A model generated the notes under the pieces. That model was not told the origin of the DNA, did not search any database, and saw only the letters and a program-made list of their open reading frames with translations. Shown here in pieces: positions 25,906-35,332 of a stretch of 64,000 nt of DNA. Every line of letters starts with the position of its first letter. Positions within the stretch are counted from its first letter, which is position 1. The stretch covers positions 3,844,001 to 3,908,000 of the forward strand of contig NZ_AP022576.1 of the NCBI RefSeq assembly GCF_010730355.1. Reading direction: 5' to 3'. Source of the stretch: Mycobacterium florentinum (GTDB taxonomy: Bacteria; Actinomycetota; Actinomycetes; Mycobacteriales; Mycobacteriaceae). The position numbers and the translations under genes are program-made.

Positions 25906-26316
25906 ATGGCCGATCGACGTGCTCGGGTAAGCGATGTGCATCAGATTGTCGCGTCGATGCCGCACGTGAAACGGCTGGAGGGGCCGAAGGGCAACGCGAT
26001 CTATCAGGTGGGCGGAAAGTCGTTCGTGTTCTTCCGAACTCCGCAGCCCGATGCGACCGATCCGGATACCGGCGAACGCTATGCCGACGTGATCATGCTC
26101 TGGGTGGACTCGGAGAGCGACAAGCTGGCGCTGGTCCAGGATCCCGGCTCGCCGTTCTTCACCACCGGGCACTTCGACGGGCATCCGTCGGTGCTGGTGC
26201 GCGCCGCCCGGCTGTCGGAAATCACGACGACGGAACTGGCCGAGCTGATCCAGGACGCGTGGCTGGCCCGGGCCTCCAAGAAGCGGGCCGCGGAATGGCT
26301 GGCCGCCCACTCGTAG
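25906..26316 (+). CDS. MmcQ/YjbR-family protein
   Basis: 136 residues with the YjbR (CyaY-like) fold pattern: an N-terminal VHQIVASMPHVKRLEGPKG helix, strands with KSFVFFRTPQPD and VIMLWVD, and a C-terminal helix ELAELIQDAWLARASKKRAAEWL. The family is small, conserved and of unclear function, sometimes annotated as DNA-binding. The ATG at 25906 follows AAGG by 8 nt, and the gene may be transcribed with marR. Confidence 0.8.
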   Translation: MADRRARVSDVHQIVASMPHVKRLEGPKGNAIYQVGGKSFVFFRTPQPDATDPDTGERYADVIMLWVDSESDKLALVQDPGSPFFTTGHFDGHPSVLVRAARLSEITTTELAELIQDAWLARASKKRAAEWLAAHS

Positions 26317-26399
26317 CGCGCGGATCCGCGGATTGAGAGCGGTGCAGAAGTTAGCCAGCGCGATGTTTAGACATGAGTCCAACGGGTATCGCTACGCGA

Positions 26400-26416
26400 C
26401 GAGAAAATTTTTCTCG
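26400..26416. promoter_or_regulatory. Perfect AT-rich palindrome upstream of a small membrane protein gene
   Basis: CGAGAAAATTTTTCTCG has 8-bp arms around a single central T and ends 18 nt before the ATG at 26435. It stands out in GC-rich DNA. The position and symmetry fit a repressor or activator site; the binding protein is unknown. Confidence 0.4.
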
Positions 26417-26434
26417 GACACAACGGAGGTCACG

Positions 26435-26671
26435 ATGCGTGGGCGCGGAATAATCGGCGCGATCGTCTTGATTTGGCTAATCGTTGGAGTCTTCGCGGCG
26501 TGGCAGCGCGACTACTTCAAAACGGGGCAAACGAACTGTGTCACAGCGGGAAACATCGCACTGACAGTGATCGCAGGGCCGCTGAACTACGGGGGTGTCA
26601 ACCCCAAAGTCAAGGATTGCCATGTGCCGCAACCGAGTTCAATGCCAACTGGTTTAGTGCCCCTCACGTAA
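26435..26671 (+). CDS. Small membrane or exported protein
   Basis: 78 residues. One N-terminal hydrophobic helix (GIIGAIVLIWLIVGVFAAW, about 4-22) is followed by a short extracytoplasmic part with two cysteines (NCVTAGN and KDCHVPQ), which could form a disulfide. The ATG at 26435 has GGAGGT 4-5 nt upstream. The next small membrane gene starts 10 nt downstream, so the two form a pair. No family name is assigned with confidence. Confidence 0.65.
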   Translation: MRGRGIIGAIVLIWLIVGVFAAWQRDYFKTGQTNCVTAGNIALTVIAGPLNYGGVNPKVKDCHVPQPSSMPTGLVPLT

Positions 26672-26681
26672 AGGAAATGTC

Positions 26682-26837
26682 ATGATCGTTTTGGGCGTCG
26701 TCTTGCTTATTCTCGGATATCTGTTCGCTATTCCTTTGCTGTGGACGATCGGCATTGTTCTGATCGTCATCGGCGCGGTGATGTGGATCCTCGGCTCGGT
26801 CGGCCGCCCGGTCGGTGGCCGGCGGTACTGGTACTAA
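26682..26837 (+). CDS. 51-residue membrane protein (DUF6131-like)
   Basis: The translation starts MIVLGVVLLILGYLFAIPL, has two short hydrophobic segments with a central IPLLWTIG and ends GRPVGGRRYWY. This resembles a family of about 50-residue actinobacterial membrane proteins with a conserved GRRYWY-like C terminus, probably DUF6131, although the name is from memory. The site AAGGAA lies 5 nt before the ATG. It follows the preceding small membrane gene closely and is probably co-transcribed with it. Function unknown. Confidence 0.65.
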   Translation: MIVLGVVLLILGYLFAIPLLWTIGIVLIVIGAVMWILGSVGRPVGGRRYWY

Positions 26838-26949
26838 GCACCACCTGCGGTTTCACAGGACACACAAAGGAATGTCATAGCGTCGGCCCAGTCGGACGCG
26901 GATACTGGGATATGTGACGCAGCCTCGAACCTCCGTGGAGCGCGTTGTC

Positions 26950-27654
26950 ATGTGCCGTGCGGACGGCAATCCGATCAACGTGCTGGTCGTGGACGACGAA
27001 TCCGTCTTGGCCGAAATGGTGTCGATGGCACTGCGGTACGAGGGCTGGAATATCGCGACCGCCGGTGACGGATCATCGGCAATCGCCTCAGCCCGTGCCC
27101 AGCGACCCGACGTCGTCGTGCTCGACGTGATGTTGCCCGACATGAGCGGGCTCGACGTCTTACACAAACTGCGCGAAGAGAATCCGCAGTTGCCGGTGCT
27201 GTTGTTGACGGCCAAGGATGCGGTCGAAGATCGGATCGCGGGTCTGACCGCGGGCGGTGACGACTATGTCACCAAGCCGTTCAGCATCGAAGAGGTTGTA
27301 CTGCGATTGCGAGCGTTGTTGCGGCGCACCGGCGTTACGACGGTGGACAGCGGCGCGCAGCTCGTGGTCGGTGATTTGGTGCTGGACGAGGACAGCCACG
27401 AGGTCACCCGCGCCGGTGAGCCGGTGTCGTTGACCTCCACCGAGTTTGAACTGCTGCGGTTCATGATGCGCAACTCCAAGCGCGTACTGAGCAAGGCGCA
27501 GATTCTCGATCGGGTATGGAGTTACGACTTCGGCGGCAGGTCCAACATCGTCGAGCTGTATATCTCCTACTTGCGCAAGAAGATCGACAACGGCCGCGAA
27601 CCGATGATCCACACGTTGCGCGGCGCGGGTTATGTCCTCAAGCCCGCCAGCTAG
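26950..27654 (+). CDS. tcrX: TcrX, OmpR/PhoB-type response regulator
   Basis: 234 residues, the same length as Rv3765c. A receiver domain (VLVVDDE near 11-17, phospho-acceptor Asp59 in VVLDVMLP, Lys109 in VTKPF) is followed by a winged-helix DNA-binding domain (LTSTEFELLRFMMRNSKRVL, IVELYISYLRKK, RGAGYVL). In M. tuberculosis TcrXY responds to iron limitation and low oxygen. I chose ATG 26950, with GGAG 9 nt upstream, because it reproduces the known length; an in-frame GTG at 26914 is possible. Overlaps tcrY by 23 nt. Confidence 0.92.
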   Translation: MCRADGNPINVLVVDDESVLAEMVSMALRYEGWNIATAGDGSSAIASARAQRPDVVVLDVMLPDMSGLDVLHKLREENPQLPVLLLTAKDAVEDRIAGLTAGGDDYVTKPFSIEEVVLRLRALLRRTGVTTVDSGAQLVVGDLVLDEDSHEVTRAGEPVSLTSTEFELLRFMMRNSKRVLSKAQILDRVWSYDFGGRSNIVELYISYLRKKIDNGREPMIHTLRGAGYVLKPAS

Positions 27655-29149
27655 GGCACGGCGAGTCTGGTCGCTTCGGCTACGGCTCCTGGTTGGGCAG
27701 GTCATTGTGCTCGCCCTGGTTTGCATCGGGATCACTGCGGCGACCGAACTCTCGCTGAACCACCACTTGGTGCGCCAGCTCGACGGGCAGTTGGGCGGCA
27801 CTTCGCATCGCTCGGCGTTGATGTACCCCGAACCGAACCGTCCCGGGTGGCGTCACGACCACGGTTTCAACCCGCGGCCGGGCCCGGGCCCGCGGTTCCT
27901 CGACGCTCCCGGCCAGCCGGCGGGGATGGTCGCCGCGGTGGTCAGCGACGGCAAGACGGTCGACGCCGGCTACCTGACCAGCATTGGTTCGCGGGCCGCG
28001 CTGAGCGACAAGGCCCAGGACCAACTGGCGGCGATCGCCGGCAGCCGCAAGCCGGTGACCGTGGATCTCGACGGCCTCGGACGGTACCGCGTCGTGGCGG
28101 CCCCGAGCCGGCGCGGCGGCGATGTGATCGTCACCGGACTGTCGATGGACGACGTCGACGCCACGCTGATCCAGATGGCGGTGATTTTCGGGATCGTCAC
28201 CGTAATCGCCTTGGCTGCGGCGACGATCGCCGGAATGGTGATCATCAGGCGAGCACTCGCGCCGCTGCGTCGCGTCGCGCAAACCGCGCGCCGGGTTTCG
28301 AATCTGCCGTTGGACCGCGGTGAGGTCGAGCTGCCGGTGCGGGTTCCCGAGTCCGATGCCAACCTCTCCACCGAGGTGGGCCAGCTGGGATTTGCGCTGA
28401 ACCGAATGCTCGACCACATCGCGGCCGCGCTGTCGGCACGGCAGGCCAGCGAGACCCGGGTCCGGCAGTTCGTCGCCGACGCGAGTCACGAACTGCGCAC
28501 CCCGCTGGCCGCGATCCGCGGCTACACCGAACTCACGCAACGGATGGGCGACGATCGCGAGGCGGTGGCACACGCCATGAGCCGCGTCGCGTCGGAGACC
28601 GAGCGGATCACGCGGCTCGTCGAGGACCTACTGCTGTTGGCCCGGCTGGACTCGGGCCGCCCACTGGAACGAGAACCGGTCGACCTGTCGCGGGTGGCGG
28701 TCGATGCGGTCAGTGACGCGCACGTCGCGGGGCCCGACCACCAGTGGGAGCTCGACCTGCCCGAGGAACCGGTGGTCGTCGTCGGCGACGCGGCCCGGTT
28801 ACATCAGGTGTTGACGAATCTGCTTGCTAATGCCCGGATCCACACCGCTGCGGGGACTGTTGTCACGACGCGGTTGAGCACGGAGCCGACGCACAGCGTG
28901 TTGCAAGTGATCGACAATGGCCCCGGTATTCCGGCGGATCTGCAGTCGGAGGTGTTCGAGCGGTTTGCCCGTGGCGATACCTCGCGGTCCCGCAAGGGTG
29001 GTAGCACGGGGCTGGGGCTGGCGATCGTCTCCGCCGTCGTCAAAGCGCACGACGGGACGATCACCGTCAGCAGCTCACCCGGTCATACCGAGTTCACGGT
29101 GCGGTTGCCACTCAACGGGTGGCAACCGCCCGCGGCCTCGCCTAGCTAG
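27632..29149 (+). CDS. tcrY: TcrY, sensor histidine kinase
   Basis: 505 residues. Transmembrane helix 1 at about 19-38, a Gly/Pro/Arg-rich extracytoplasmic sensor region, helix 2 at about 181-206, a HAMP-like linker, the dimerisation/phospho-acceptor His286 in [10 protein letters not shown], and the catalytic domain with N box [14 protein letters not shown]1 DNGPGIP and G2 [10 protein letters not shown]. It corresponds to Rv3764c but is about 30 residues longer. It autophosphorylates and passes phosphate to TcrX. The stop overlaps the convergent lpqH end by 8 nt. Confidence 0.92.
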   Translation: MSSSPPARARRVWSLRLRLLVGQVIVLALVCIGITAATELSLNHHLVRQLDGQLGGTSHRSALMYPEPNRPGWRHDHGFNPRPGPGPRFLDAPGQPAGMVAAVVSDGKTVDAGYLTSIGSRAALSDKAQDQLAAIAGSRKPVTVDLDGLGRYRVVAAPSRRGGDVIVTGLSMDDVDATLIQMAVIFGIVTVIALAAATIAGMVIIRRALAPLRRVAQTARRVSNLPLDRGEVELPVRVPESDANLSTEVGQLGFALNRMLDHIAAALSARQASETRVRQFVADASHELRTPLAAIRGYTELTQRMGDDREAVAHAMSRVASETERITRLVEDLLLLARLDSGRPLEREPVDLSRVAVDAVSDAHVAGPDHQWELDLPEEPVVVVGDAARLHQVLTNLLANARIHTAAGTVVTTRLSTEPTHSVLQVIDNGPGIPADLQSEVFERFARGDTSRSRKGGSTGLGLAIVSAVVKAHDGTITVSSSPGHTEFTVRLPLNGWQPPAASPS

Positions 29150-29618
29150 TGCAGGTGACGTCGATCTCGAAGGGCTTGTTCACCGGCTGTGTGGGGTTGG
29201 CCATGTCAACGCCAGTAGCCGTCCCGGTGATCTTGTAGCTGTTGCCGTTCTTGGTTGCCGAGGCGTTGCCGCCGCCGCCGGCCGACGCGTAGGCGAGCGT
29301 CACGCCGTTGACATTGCCCAGCCCGACCGAGGTCACGGTGGGCGGGTTGCCGTCGCTGAGCACGGCGGCGATGCCGGTCGCGGCCCCGCCGATCGCGATG
29401 TTGACCGTGCCGCCCACGGTTGTGCACACGACCGAGCCGCTGACGTTCTGGTCCTTGCCGTCAATGATCACCTTGGTGCCGCCACCCCCGCTGGAGCTGG
29501 CCGAAGTGCTTGCGCCCGACGAGGACCCACTCGAACTTTTCTTGTCGCTTGAACAGCCAGAAATGCCGGCGACCAGAATCGCCGCTCCGGCTATCGCGAC
29601 CGTCAGTTCACGCTTCAC
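29142..29618 (-). CDS. lpqH: LpqH, 19-kDa lipoprotein
   Basis: 158 residues. Lipoprotein signal with lipobox VAGISGC, lipidation at Cys22, then a Ser/Gly/Thr-rich O-glycosylation linker and the LpqH fold ([24 protein letters not shown]). It corresponds to Rv3763, a surface-exposed Toll-like receptor 2 agonist and abundant antigen. The two mature cysteines outside the lipobox probably form a disulfide. The GTG at 29618 follows AAAGGAG by 5 nt. Convergent with tcrY. Confidence 0.95.
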   Translation of the reverse strand: MKRELTVAIAGAAILVAGISGCSSDKKSSSGSSSGASTSASSSGGGGTKVIIDGKDQNVSGSVVCTTVGGTVNIAIGGAATGIAAVLSDGNPPTVTSVGLGNVNGVTLAYASAGGGGNASATKNGNSYKITGTATGVDMANPTQPVNKPFEIDVTCTS

Positions 29619-29792
29619 CTGTTCTCCTTTGCCCGATCGTTGCGGCCCTCAGCATTGAGGGCCGTCAACGCAGTATGCCGGGTTTGCCGTGCCGCATAAA
29701 AGAGGTTCACCGAAATTGTTTCGTCCGGGTTAACCGGGCGGCCCTGCGCACGTCCTTTCGGGCAAGGGTGGGTTAATGGCAAGGTATTGCCG

Positions 29793-31667
29793 GTGGACCA
29801 CAAACCTCCCACCGCGGTCATCGAGTCGGCGCAGCGCGAACATGCTCTGCCCTGGGATGACACAACGGATTTCGACAACGCTGATCGTGGATTCATCGCC
29901 TCGTTGTCTCCCTGCGTGATCAAGGCGGCCGACGGACGGGTGGTGTGGGACAACGATGTCTATGCCTTCCTCGAGGGTCCCGCGCCGACGTCGGTGAACC
30001 CCAGCCTGTGGCGCCAGTCGGGGCTGAACGCCAAACAAGGCCTGTACGAAGTGGTGCCGGGCATCTATCAGGTCCGCGGTTTCGACATCTCCAACATCAC
30101 GTTCATCGAGGGCGACACCGGGATCATCGTCATCGATCCGCTGGTGTCCACCGAAGTCGCCGCCGCGGCGCTGGACCTCTACCGCACCCACCGCGGCGCC
30201 GACCGCGCGGTCGTCGCGGTGATCTACACCCACAGCCATGTCGACCATTTCGGCGGCGTGCTGGGTGTGACCTCGCAGGCGGACGTCGATGCCGGCAAGG
30301 TCGCGGTGCTGGCGCCGGAAGGTTTCACCGCACACGCCGTGCAAGAGAACGTTTACGCGGGGCCGGCGATGACTCGCCGGGCGACCTACATGTACGGCAC
30401 TCTGCTGGAACGTGGGCCCCGGGGGCAGGTCGGTTGCGGCCTTGGTCAATCGCCGTCTACCGGCGAGGTGGCGATTATCGTGCCGACCATCGACATCCGT
30501 GAGACCGGTGAGACGCACACGATCGACGGTGTGGAGATCGAATTCCAGATGGCGCCCGGCACCGAGGCTCCCGCCGAAATGCATTTCTACTTCCCGCGTT
30601 TCCGCGCACTGTGCATGGCCGAGAACGCCACCCACAACCTGCACAACCTGCTCACCTTGCGCGGTGCGCTGGTCCGCGACCCACACGCCTGGGCGGGCTA
30701 CCTCACCGAGGCGATCGATACATTCGCCGGTCGCGCCGATGTCTTGTTCGCCTCGCACCACTGGCCGACCTGGGGCCAGGAAGCCATCGTCACGTTCTTG
30801 TCGTTGCAGCGCGACCTCTATGCGTACCTGCACGACCAGACGTTGCGCCTGCTCAACCAGGGCTACACCGGTGTAGAAATCGCCGAAATGTTCCAGATGC
30901 CACCGGCTTTGGACCGGGTGTGGCATACCCGCGGCTACTACGGATCGGTAAGCCACAACGTCAAGGCCGTCTACCAGCGCTACATGGGCTGGTTCGACGG
31001 CAACCCGGGCCGGCTCTGGCCGCATCCCCCCGAGGCCCTCGCGCCCCGCTACGTCGACGCGATGGGCGGGATCGACCGCGTCGTCGAGCTTGCCCAGACG
31101 GCTTTCGACTCCGGCGATTTTCGTTGGGCCGCAACGCTGCTTGACCACGCCATCTTCACCGACAGTGAGCACGCTCCGGCTCGCACGCTGTACGCGGACA
31201 CGCTGGAACAACTCGGCTATGGCGCCGAGAACGCGACGTGGCGCAACTTCTTCATGAGCGGGGCAACCGAGTTGCGCGAGGGCAACTTCGGCACCGCCAC
31301 CAATGCCACCTCAACGTCGATGCTCAGTCAACTGACTCCCGAGCAGATCTTCGACAGCCTTGCCATTAGCGTCAACGGGCCGCGCAGTTGGGATCTCGAC
31401 CTCACCATCGACATCACCTTCGCCGATCTCGCCACCAATTATCGGCTCGCCCTGCGCAATGGAGTGCTGGTTTACCGCAACGTCGCGGCAGACCCCGCGA
31501 CGGCGACCGTTACGGTCAAGCTGGACAGCAAGTCTCGCCTGTTGGCGGTGGCAATGGGTGATGTGACCTCGGCCGGGCTCGACATTTCGGGAGACCGGTC
31601 GGCACTGCAGTCGTTGCTGAGCGTGCTCGACAAACCGGACCCGAAGTTCAACATCGTCACGCCATAG
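29793..31667 (+). CDS. Alkyl/aryl sulfatase, SdsA1-like (type III), Rv3762c-like
   Basis: About 624 residues. A metallo-beta-lactamase domain with zinc ligands HSHVDH (about 147-152), Glu/Asn/His in AENATHNLHN and SHHWPTWG; a central helical dimerisation region; and a C-terminal SCP2-like domain (about 510-624) that binds alkyl chains. This is the SdsA1-type sulfatase architecture, releasing sulfate from primary alkyl sulfates such as SDS. No signal peptide is seen. GTG 29793 has AAGG 8 nt upstream; TTG 29787 is also possible. Confidence 0.88.
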   Translation: MDHKPPTAVIESAQREHALPWDDTTDFDNADRGFIASLSPCVIKAADGRVVWDNDVYAFLEGPAPTSVNPSLWRQSGLNAKQGLYEVVPGIYQVRGFDISNITFIEGDTGIIVIDPLVSTEVAAAALDLYRTHRGADRAVVAVIYTHSHVDHFGGVLGVTSQADVDAGKVAVLAPEGFTAHAVQENVYAGPAMTRRATYMYGTLLERGPRGQVGCGLGQSPSTGEVAIIVPTIDIRETGETHTIDGVEIEFQMAPGTEAPAEMHFYFPRFRALCMAENATHNLHNLLTLRGALVRDPHAWAGYLTEAIDTFAGRADVLFASHHWPTWGQEAIVTFLSLQRDLYAYLHDQTLRLLNQGYTGVEIAEMFQMPPALDRVWHTRGYYGSVSHNVKAVYQRYMGWFDGNPGRLWPHPPEALAPRYVDAMGGIDRVVELAQTAFDSGDFRWAATLLDHAIFTDSEHAPARTLYADTLEQLGYGAENATWRNFFMSGATELREGNFGTATNATSTSMLSQLTPEQIFDSLAISVNGPRSWDLDLTIDITFADLATNYRLALRNGVLVYRNVAADPATATVTVKLDSKSRLLAVAMGDVTSAGLDISGDRSALQSLLSVLDKPDPKFNIVTP

Positions 31668-31670
31668 CTC

Positions 31671-32639
31671 TCACGCGACGTCGATGACCACCTTGCCCAA
31701 CACCTTGCGGTCGGCGACGTAGCGCAATGCCGCCGGAGTTTCGGCCAGCGGGAATCGCGCGCCGATGTAGGGACGGACGGTGCCCGCGGCGAACATCGCC
31801 GTCAGTTCTTCGATGTCGCGGACAAACTCATCGGGGTAGTCGGCCATGAAGGTGCGGATCTCCATGCCGCGCACGCAAATATCCTTGAGCATCACGAGAT
31901 TGAGCGGAATCGCGGGTATGCTGCCCGCCGCGTAGCCCAGGGTGACAAAGGTGCCGCCGCGTGCCAGGCCCCGCAGCGCGGGCTCGGCATACGAGCCGCC
32001 GACCGGGTCCAGCACCACCCGCGCCGCATCGCCGGTGAGTTCGCGGATCCGCAGCTTGAGGTCCTCCCGGTCGTAGTCGACGACGGCCTCGGCGCCGCGC
32101 TGCCGGCACAGCTCGAGCTTCTCCGGGCTGGACGCCGCGGCCAGCACCCGCGCTCCCATTGCCACGGCCAGGTCGACGGCGGCCAGACCCACTCCACCGG
32201 CCGCGCCCAGCACGACGACCCAATCGCCTTGTTTCACAGCGGCAGTCGTGCGCAGCGCGTGGTACGCGGTGCGGTAGGTGACGCCGAAGGCCGCGGCCGA
32301 GGCGAAGTCGGCGTCGTCGGGTACCAGGGCCGCCTGGGTCGCGTCGAGCAGTGCCTGCTCGGCGAACGCTCCGAAGGTGGTCCCGGCCACCCGCTGGCCC
32401 TTCCGAAACGGCGCGCCCTCGCCGACCGAGATCACTTCCCCGGCCATCTCATTGCCCGGAATGAACGGCGGCGGAATCTTGACCTGGTACTTGCCGGCGA
32501 TGAACAGCACGTCGGGGAAATTGACCGCCGCGGCGTGCACCCGGACCAACACCTGGCCGGGCGCCGGGACCGGTTCGGGCACGTCGTCCAGCACCAAGCT
32601 CTCCGGAGGACCGTACGAGCGACAGACGACGGCACGCAT
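31671..32639 (-). CDS. Zinc-free quinone oxidoreductase-like MDR protein
   Basis: 322 residues: GroES-like domain with AAVNFPDVLFIAGKYQ and PGNEMAGEV, then a Rossmann domain with LGAAGGVGLAAVDLA. Zinc ligands are absent; it resembles quinone/enoyl thioester reductases. The ATG at 32639 overlaps the tetR stop by one base (TGATG). Last gene of the minus-strand operon starting at 36379; it converges on the sulfatase gene with 3 nt between stops. Confidence 0.85.
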   Translation of the reverse strand: MRAVVCRSYGPPESLVLDDVPEPVPAPGQVLVRVHAAAVNFPDVLFIAGKYQVKIPPPFIPGNEMAGEVISVGEGAPFRKGQRVAGTTFGAFAEQALLDATQAALVPDDADFASAAAFGVTYRTAYHALRTTAAVKQGDWVVVLGAAGGVGLAAVDLAVAMGARVLAAASSPEKLELCRQRGAEAVVDYDREDLKLRIRELTGDAARVVLDPVGGSYAEPALRGLARGGTFVTLGYAAGSIPAIPLNLVMLKDICVRGMEIRTFMADYPDEFVRDIEELTAMFAAGTVRPYIGARFPLAETPAALRYVADRKVLGKVVIDVA

Positions 32640-33250
32640 CAATTGACTCCCAATCCGTTGAGACAGAACCGCACCACATGCGCGATGTCGTCGGGCTCGG
32701 GCCGAACGGCCGATCCCATGTATCGGCGCATCGTCGCCGCCGTGCAGCAGAACACCGCTTCGACGTCGCGCTCGACATCGGTACTTCCCAGCGCCGCAAC
32801 GGGTTCGACCAGCAGGTCGCGCAGGGGGCCCATCATTGCGTGATCGACAGTGCGCCAGTTCGCCGCGGCCGACATCTGACCGGCCGCGGCGCGGCTTTTC
32901 CTGATCAGGTCGGGCTCGGCGACCTGTGCCAGCGTGCCCTCGATCCAGCGGGCGATCTTGTCCCGCGGTTGGGCCTCCTTGGCCATCTGGTGTTCGAGGT
33001 AGGACACCACGATCCCGACGCCGCGCTCCATCACGGCCAGGATGAGATCGTCCTTACCGGCGAAGTATCGGTAGAACGCCTTGTTCGACGTCCCGGCCTC
33101 GGTGACGATATCGCTGACGCGAGGCTCCTCGGGCGCCACGCGTTCCATCACCCGCACCGCGGCCGCGAGTATGCGTTCGACCTCCGCGGTCGCCCCCCGC
33201 TGCCGCTCGTCGAGGGCGCGTTCGACGGCTGCGGTGACCCTGTTGATCAT
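32639..33250 (-). CDS. TetR-family transcriptional regulator
   Basis: 203 residues. N-terminal helix-turn-helix (ILAAAVRVMERV, VSDIVTEAGTSNKAFYRYF) and a C-terminal ligand-binding domain with Cys-Cys near residue 169. It sits inside the operon it probably controls, with its ATG overlapping the acyl-CoA dehydrogenase stop (ATGA). The palindrome at 36405-36421 before the first gene is the likely operator. The inducer could be an acyl-CoA, as for related mycobacterial TetR proteins, but that is inference. Confidence 0.85.
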   Translation of the reverse strand: MINRVTAAVERALDERQRGATAEVERILAAAVRVMERVAPEEPRVSDIVTEAGTSNKAFYRYFAGKDDLILAVMERGVGIVVSYLEHQMAKEAQPRDKIARWIEGTLAQVAEPDLIRKSRAAAGQMSAAANWRTVDHAMMGPLRDLLVEPVAALGSTDVERDVEAVFCCTAATMRRYMGSAVRPEPDDIAHVVRFCLNGLGVN

Positions 33251-34554
33251 GGCGAATGTGGGTGTGCCGGAACGCTACCGACCAGGGCGCCGTATTTTTC
33301 CCGGGCGGCGTCGCGGCGGACGTCGAGCATCTCGCTGGGCCATTCGCCCTCTTCGGCTTCATAGCCCTTGAGCAGCATCCGGGCCAGGTTGACCTTGTGC
33401 GCCTCGGTAGGCCCGTCGGCGAGGCCGAGCGCGATGCCACCCAACAGCACGTTGACCAGCGGCAGCTGGTCGGTGAGTCCGAGCGCACCGTGCACCTGGA
33501 TCGCACGCAGCGCAATCGATTTCAGCACTTGCGAGGCAAGTATTTTGCAGGCGCCGATCTCGGTGCGGGCGCCGTGCTCGTCGCCGTTGTCGATCAACCA
33601 GGCGGCGTGCAGCACGGTCAGCCGAAACGGGATCAGCTCGGTGTAGGAGTCGGCGACGAACTCCTGAACCAGTTGCTTGTCGGCCAGCGGGCTGCCTTGG
33701 GTGAAGCGGCTTTTCGCGCGTCGTGCCATCATGTCGACGGCCCGCTGCGCCATCCCGATCGACCGCATCGCGTGATGCAGCCGCCCGCCGGCCAGTCGGG
33801 TCTGCAGGATCAGGAAGCCCTGACCGGGCTCGCCCAGCAGCGCGTCGGAGGGAACCCGGACCCCGTCGTAGTGCACCAGCGAATGCCCGGGCTCGTGCGG
33901 GTCCGCTCCCACCAGATGGTGGTTGGCCTCCAGCTTCAGCCCTTCGGCGTCGGCGGGGATCAGGAACGTCGAGGCGCCGCGATGGACGGGCACGTCGGGA
34001 TCGGTGATCGCCACGACGATGAAGAACGACGCGACAGCGGCGTTGGAGGAGAAGTACTTTCGCCCGGTGATCACCCAGTCGTCGCCATCGCGGACGGCGC
34101 GGGTGGTGAACACGCGCGGATCGGCGCCGCCCTGCGGCTCCGTCATCGAGAAGCAGGAGAAGATCTCCCCGGACAGCAGCCCGGACAGGTAGCGATCCTT
34201 CTGGTCCTGGGTTCCGAAGCGCGCGATGATCTCCGCGTTGCCGGTATCGGGCGCCTGAGTTCCGAACACGATCGGGGCCCACGGGCTGCGGCCCAGAATC
34301 TCGTTGATCAATGTCAGCTTGACCGCACCGAAGCCCTGCCCTCCGAGCTCCGGTCCCAAATGCGGTGCCCACAAGCCATTGTCGCGAACCTGCTGCTTGA
34401 GCGGGTCGACAATGCGGCGGCGTTCGTCATTGAGCGGCAGGAACTCGCAGCCCGGGAACAGCACCTCGAGTGGCTCCACCTCTTCGCGCACGAACTCGCG
34501 AACCCAGGCGAGCTTCTTCTCGAACTCGGGCTCGGTAGAGAAGTCCCATGACAT
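33247..34554 (-). CDS. Acyl-CoA dehydrogenase, ACAD10/11-like
   Basis: 435 residues with a complete acyl-CoA dehydrogenase fold: N-terminal helices, beta domain with FSMTEPQGGADPRVF and WVITGRKYFSSNA, and C-terminal helices with IQVHGALGLTDQLP. The length and pairing with an upstream kinase-like protein point to the ACAD10/11 group, which in known systems handles phosphorylated 4-hydroxyacyl-CoA. ATG at 34554 with AGGAG 9 nt upstream. Central gene of the TetR-controlled operon. Confidence 0.88.
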   Translation of the reverse strand: MSWDFSTEPEFEKKLAWVREFVREEVEPLEVLFPGCEFLPLNDERRRIVDPLKQQVRDNGLWAPHLGPELGGQGFGAVKLTLINEILGRSPWAPIVFGTQAPDTGNAEIIARFGTQDQKDRYLSGLLSGEIFSCFSMTEPQGGADPRVFTTRAVRDGDDWVITGRKYFSSNAAVASFFIVVAITDPDVPVHRGASTFLIPADAEGLKLEANHHLVGADPHEPGHSLVHYDGVRVPSDALLGEPGQGFLILQTRLAGGRLHHAMRSIGMAQRAVDMMARRAKSRFTQGSPLADKQLVQEFVADSYTELIPFRLTVLHAAWLIDNGDEHGARTEIGACKILASQVLKSIALRAIQVHGALGLTDQLPLVNVLLGGIALGLADGPTEAHKVNLARMLLKGYEAEEGEWPSEMLDVRRDAAREKYGALVGSVPAHPHSP

Positions 34555-34572
34555 TTCGAATACTCCTACCTT

Positions 34573-35331
34573 TTAAGGAATTCCGCCGTCGGTGCGCAGA
34601 ATCGATCCGGTCGTGAAACTGGACGCGTCGGACGCCAAGAACAGTGCGGCGCCGACAACTTCGCGCGGGTCGCCGGCGCGTTTCAGATGGAGGTGGCTGA
34701 AGTTGTTGCCGCCGGACAGATCCCAGGACTTGCTGACGTCGGTCAGGTAGGGCCCGGCCATCAGGGTGTTGACCCGCACCGCCGGCCCGAACGCCTGCGC
34801 CAGCCCTTCGGTCATCGCGTTGAGCCCGGCCTTGGCGGCCGAGTAGGGGATGATGCCGCCGTTGGGCCGCAGCGATCCGGTGGAGCTCACGTTGATGATC
34901 GAGCCGCTGCCCGCGGCCACCATCCGTTCACCCACCAACGCCGATAACCGAAACGGTCCTTTGAGGTTCAGGTTCACCACGGCGTCGAACAATTTCTCGG
35001 TCACGTTGCTCAGCTTGTCGTACAGCGGCGACATGCCCGCGTTGTTGATCAGGGTGTCGACCTTGCCGAACCGCTCGTAGCTGGCGTCGACCAGGCCGTC
35101 GAGTTGGTCCCAGCGTCCGACGTGCACGCCGTAGGGCATGGCGGAGCGTCCGGTCTCGGCCTCGATTTCCTTGGCGACGGCGACGCAGTTGTCGAAGTTG
35201 CGGCTGGCGATCACCACGTCGGCGCCGCAGTGGGCGGCGGCGAACGCCATTTCCCGACCCAGGCCGCGGCTGCCTCCGGTGATCAGCACCACGCGATCGG
35301 TGAGGTCGAAAAGCTGGTCGGCGTAACCCAT
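34573..35331 (-). CDS. Short-chain dehydrogenase/reductase
   Basis: 252 residues of classical SDR: cofactor motif TGGSRGLGR near residue 18, NNAGM, catalytic Ser in NVSSTGS, and YSAAK (Tyr and Lys of the active site). It ends with the usual DGGIP C terminus. Probably oxidises a hydroxyacyl-CoA or alcohol in the operon's pathway. The ATG at 35331 begins one base after the phosphotransferase stop, and the longer frame to 35391 is rejected. Confidence 0.9.
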   Translation of the reverse strand: MGYADQLFDLTDRVVLITGGSRGLGREMAFAAAHCGADVVIASRNFDNCVAVAKEIEAETGRSAMPYGVHVGRWDQLDGLVDASYERFGKVDTLINNAGMSPLYDKLSNVTEKLFDAVVNLNLKGPFRLSALVGERMVAAGSGSIINVSSTGSLRPNGGIIPYSAAKAGLNAMTEGLAQAFGPAVRVNTLMAGPYLTDVSKSWDLSGGNNFSHLHLKRAGDPREVVGAALFLASDASSFTTGSILRTDGGIP

Positions 35332-35332
35332 T

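Noticed and set aside
29730..31211. 493-residue minus-strand open frame
   Set aside because: Antisense to the alkylsulfatase, which has clear catalytic motifs; the antisense translation has none.
33256..34551. 431-residue plus-strand open frame
   Set aside because: Exact antisense of the acyl-CoA dehydrogenase; no domain or ribosome site.
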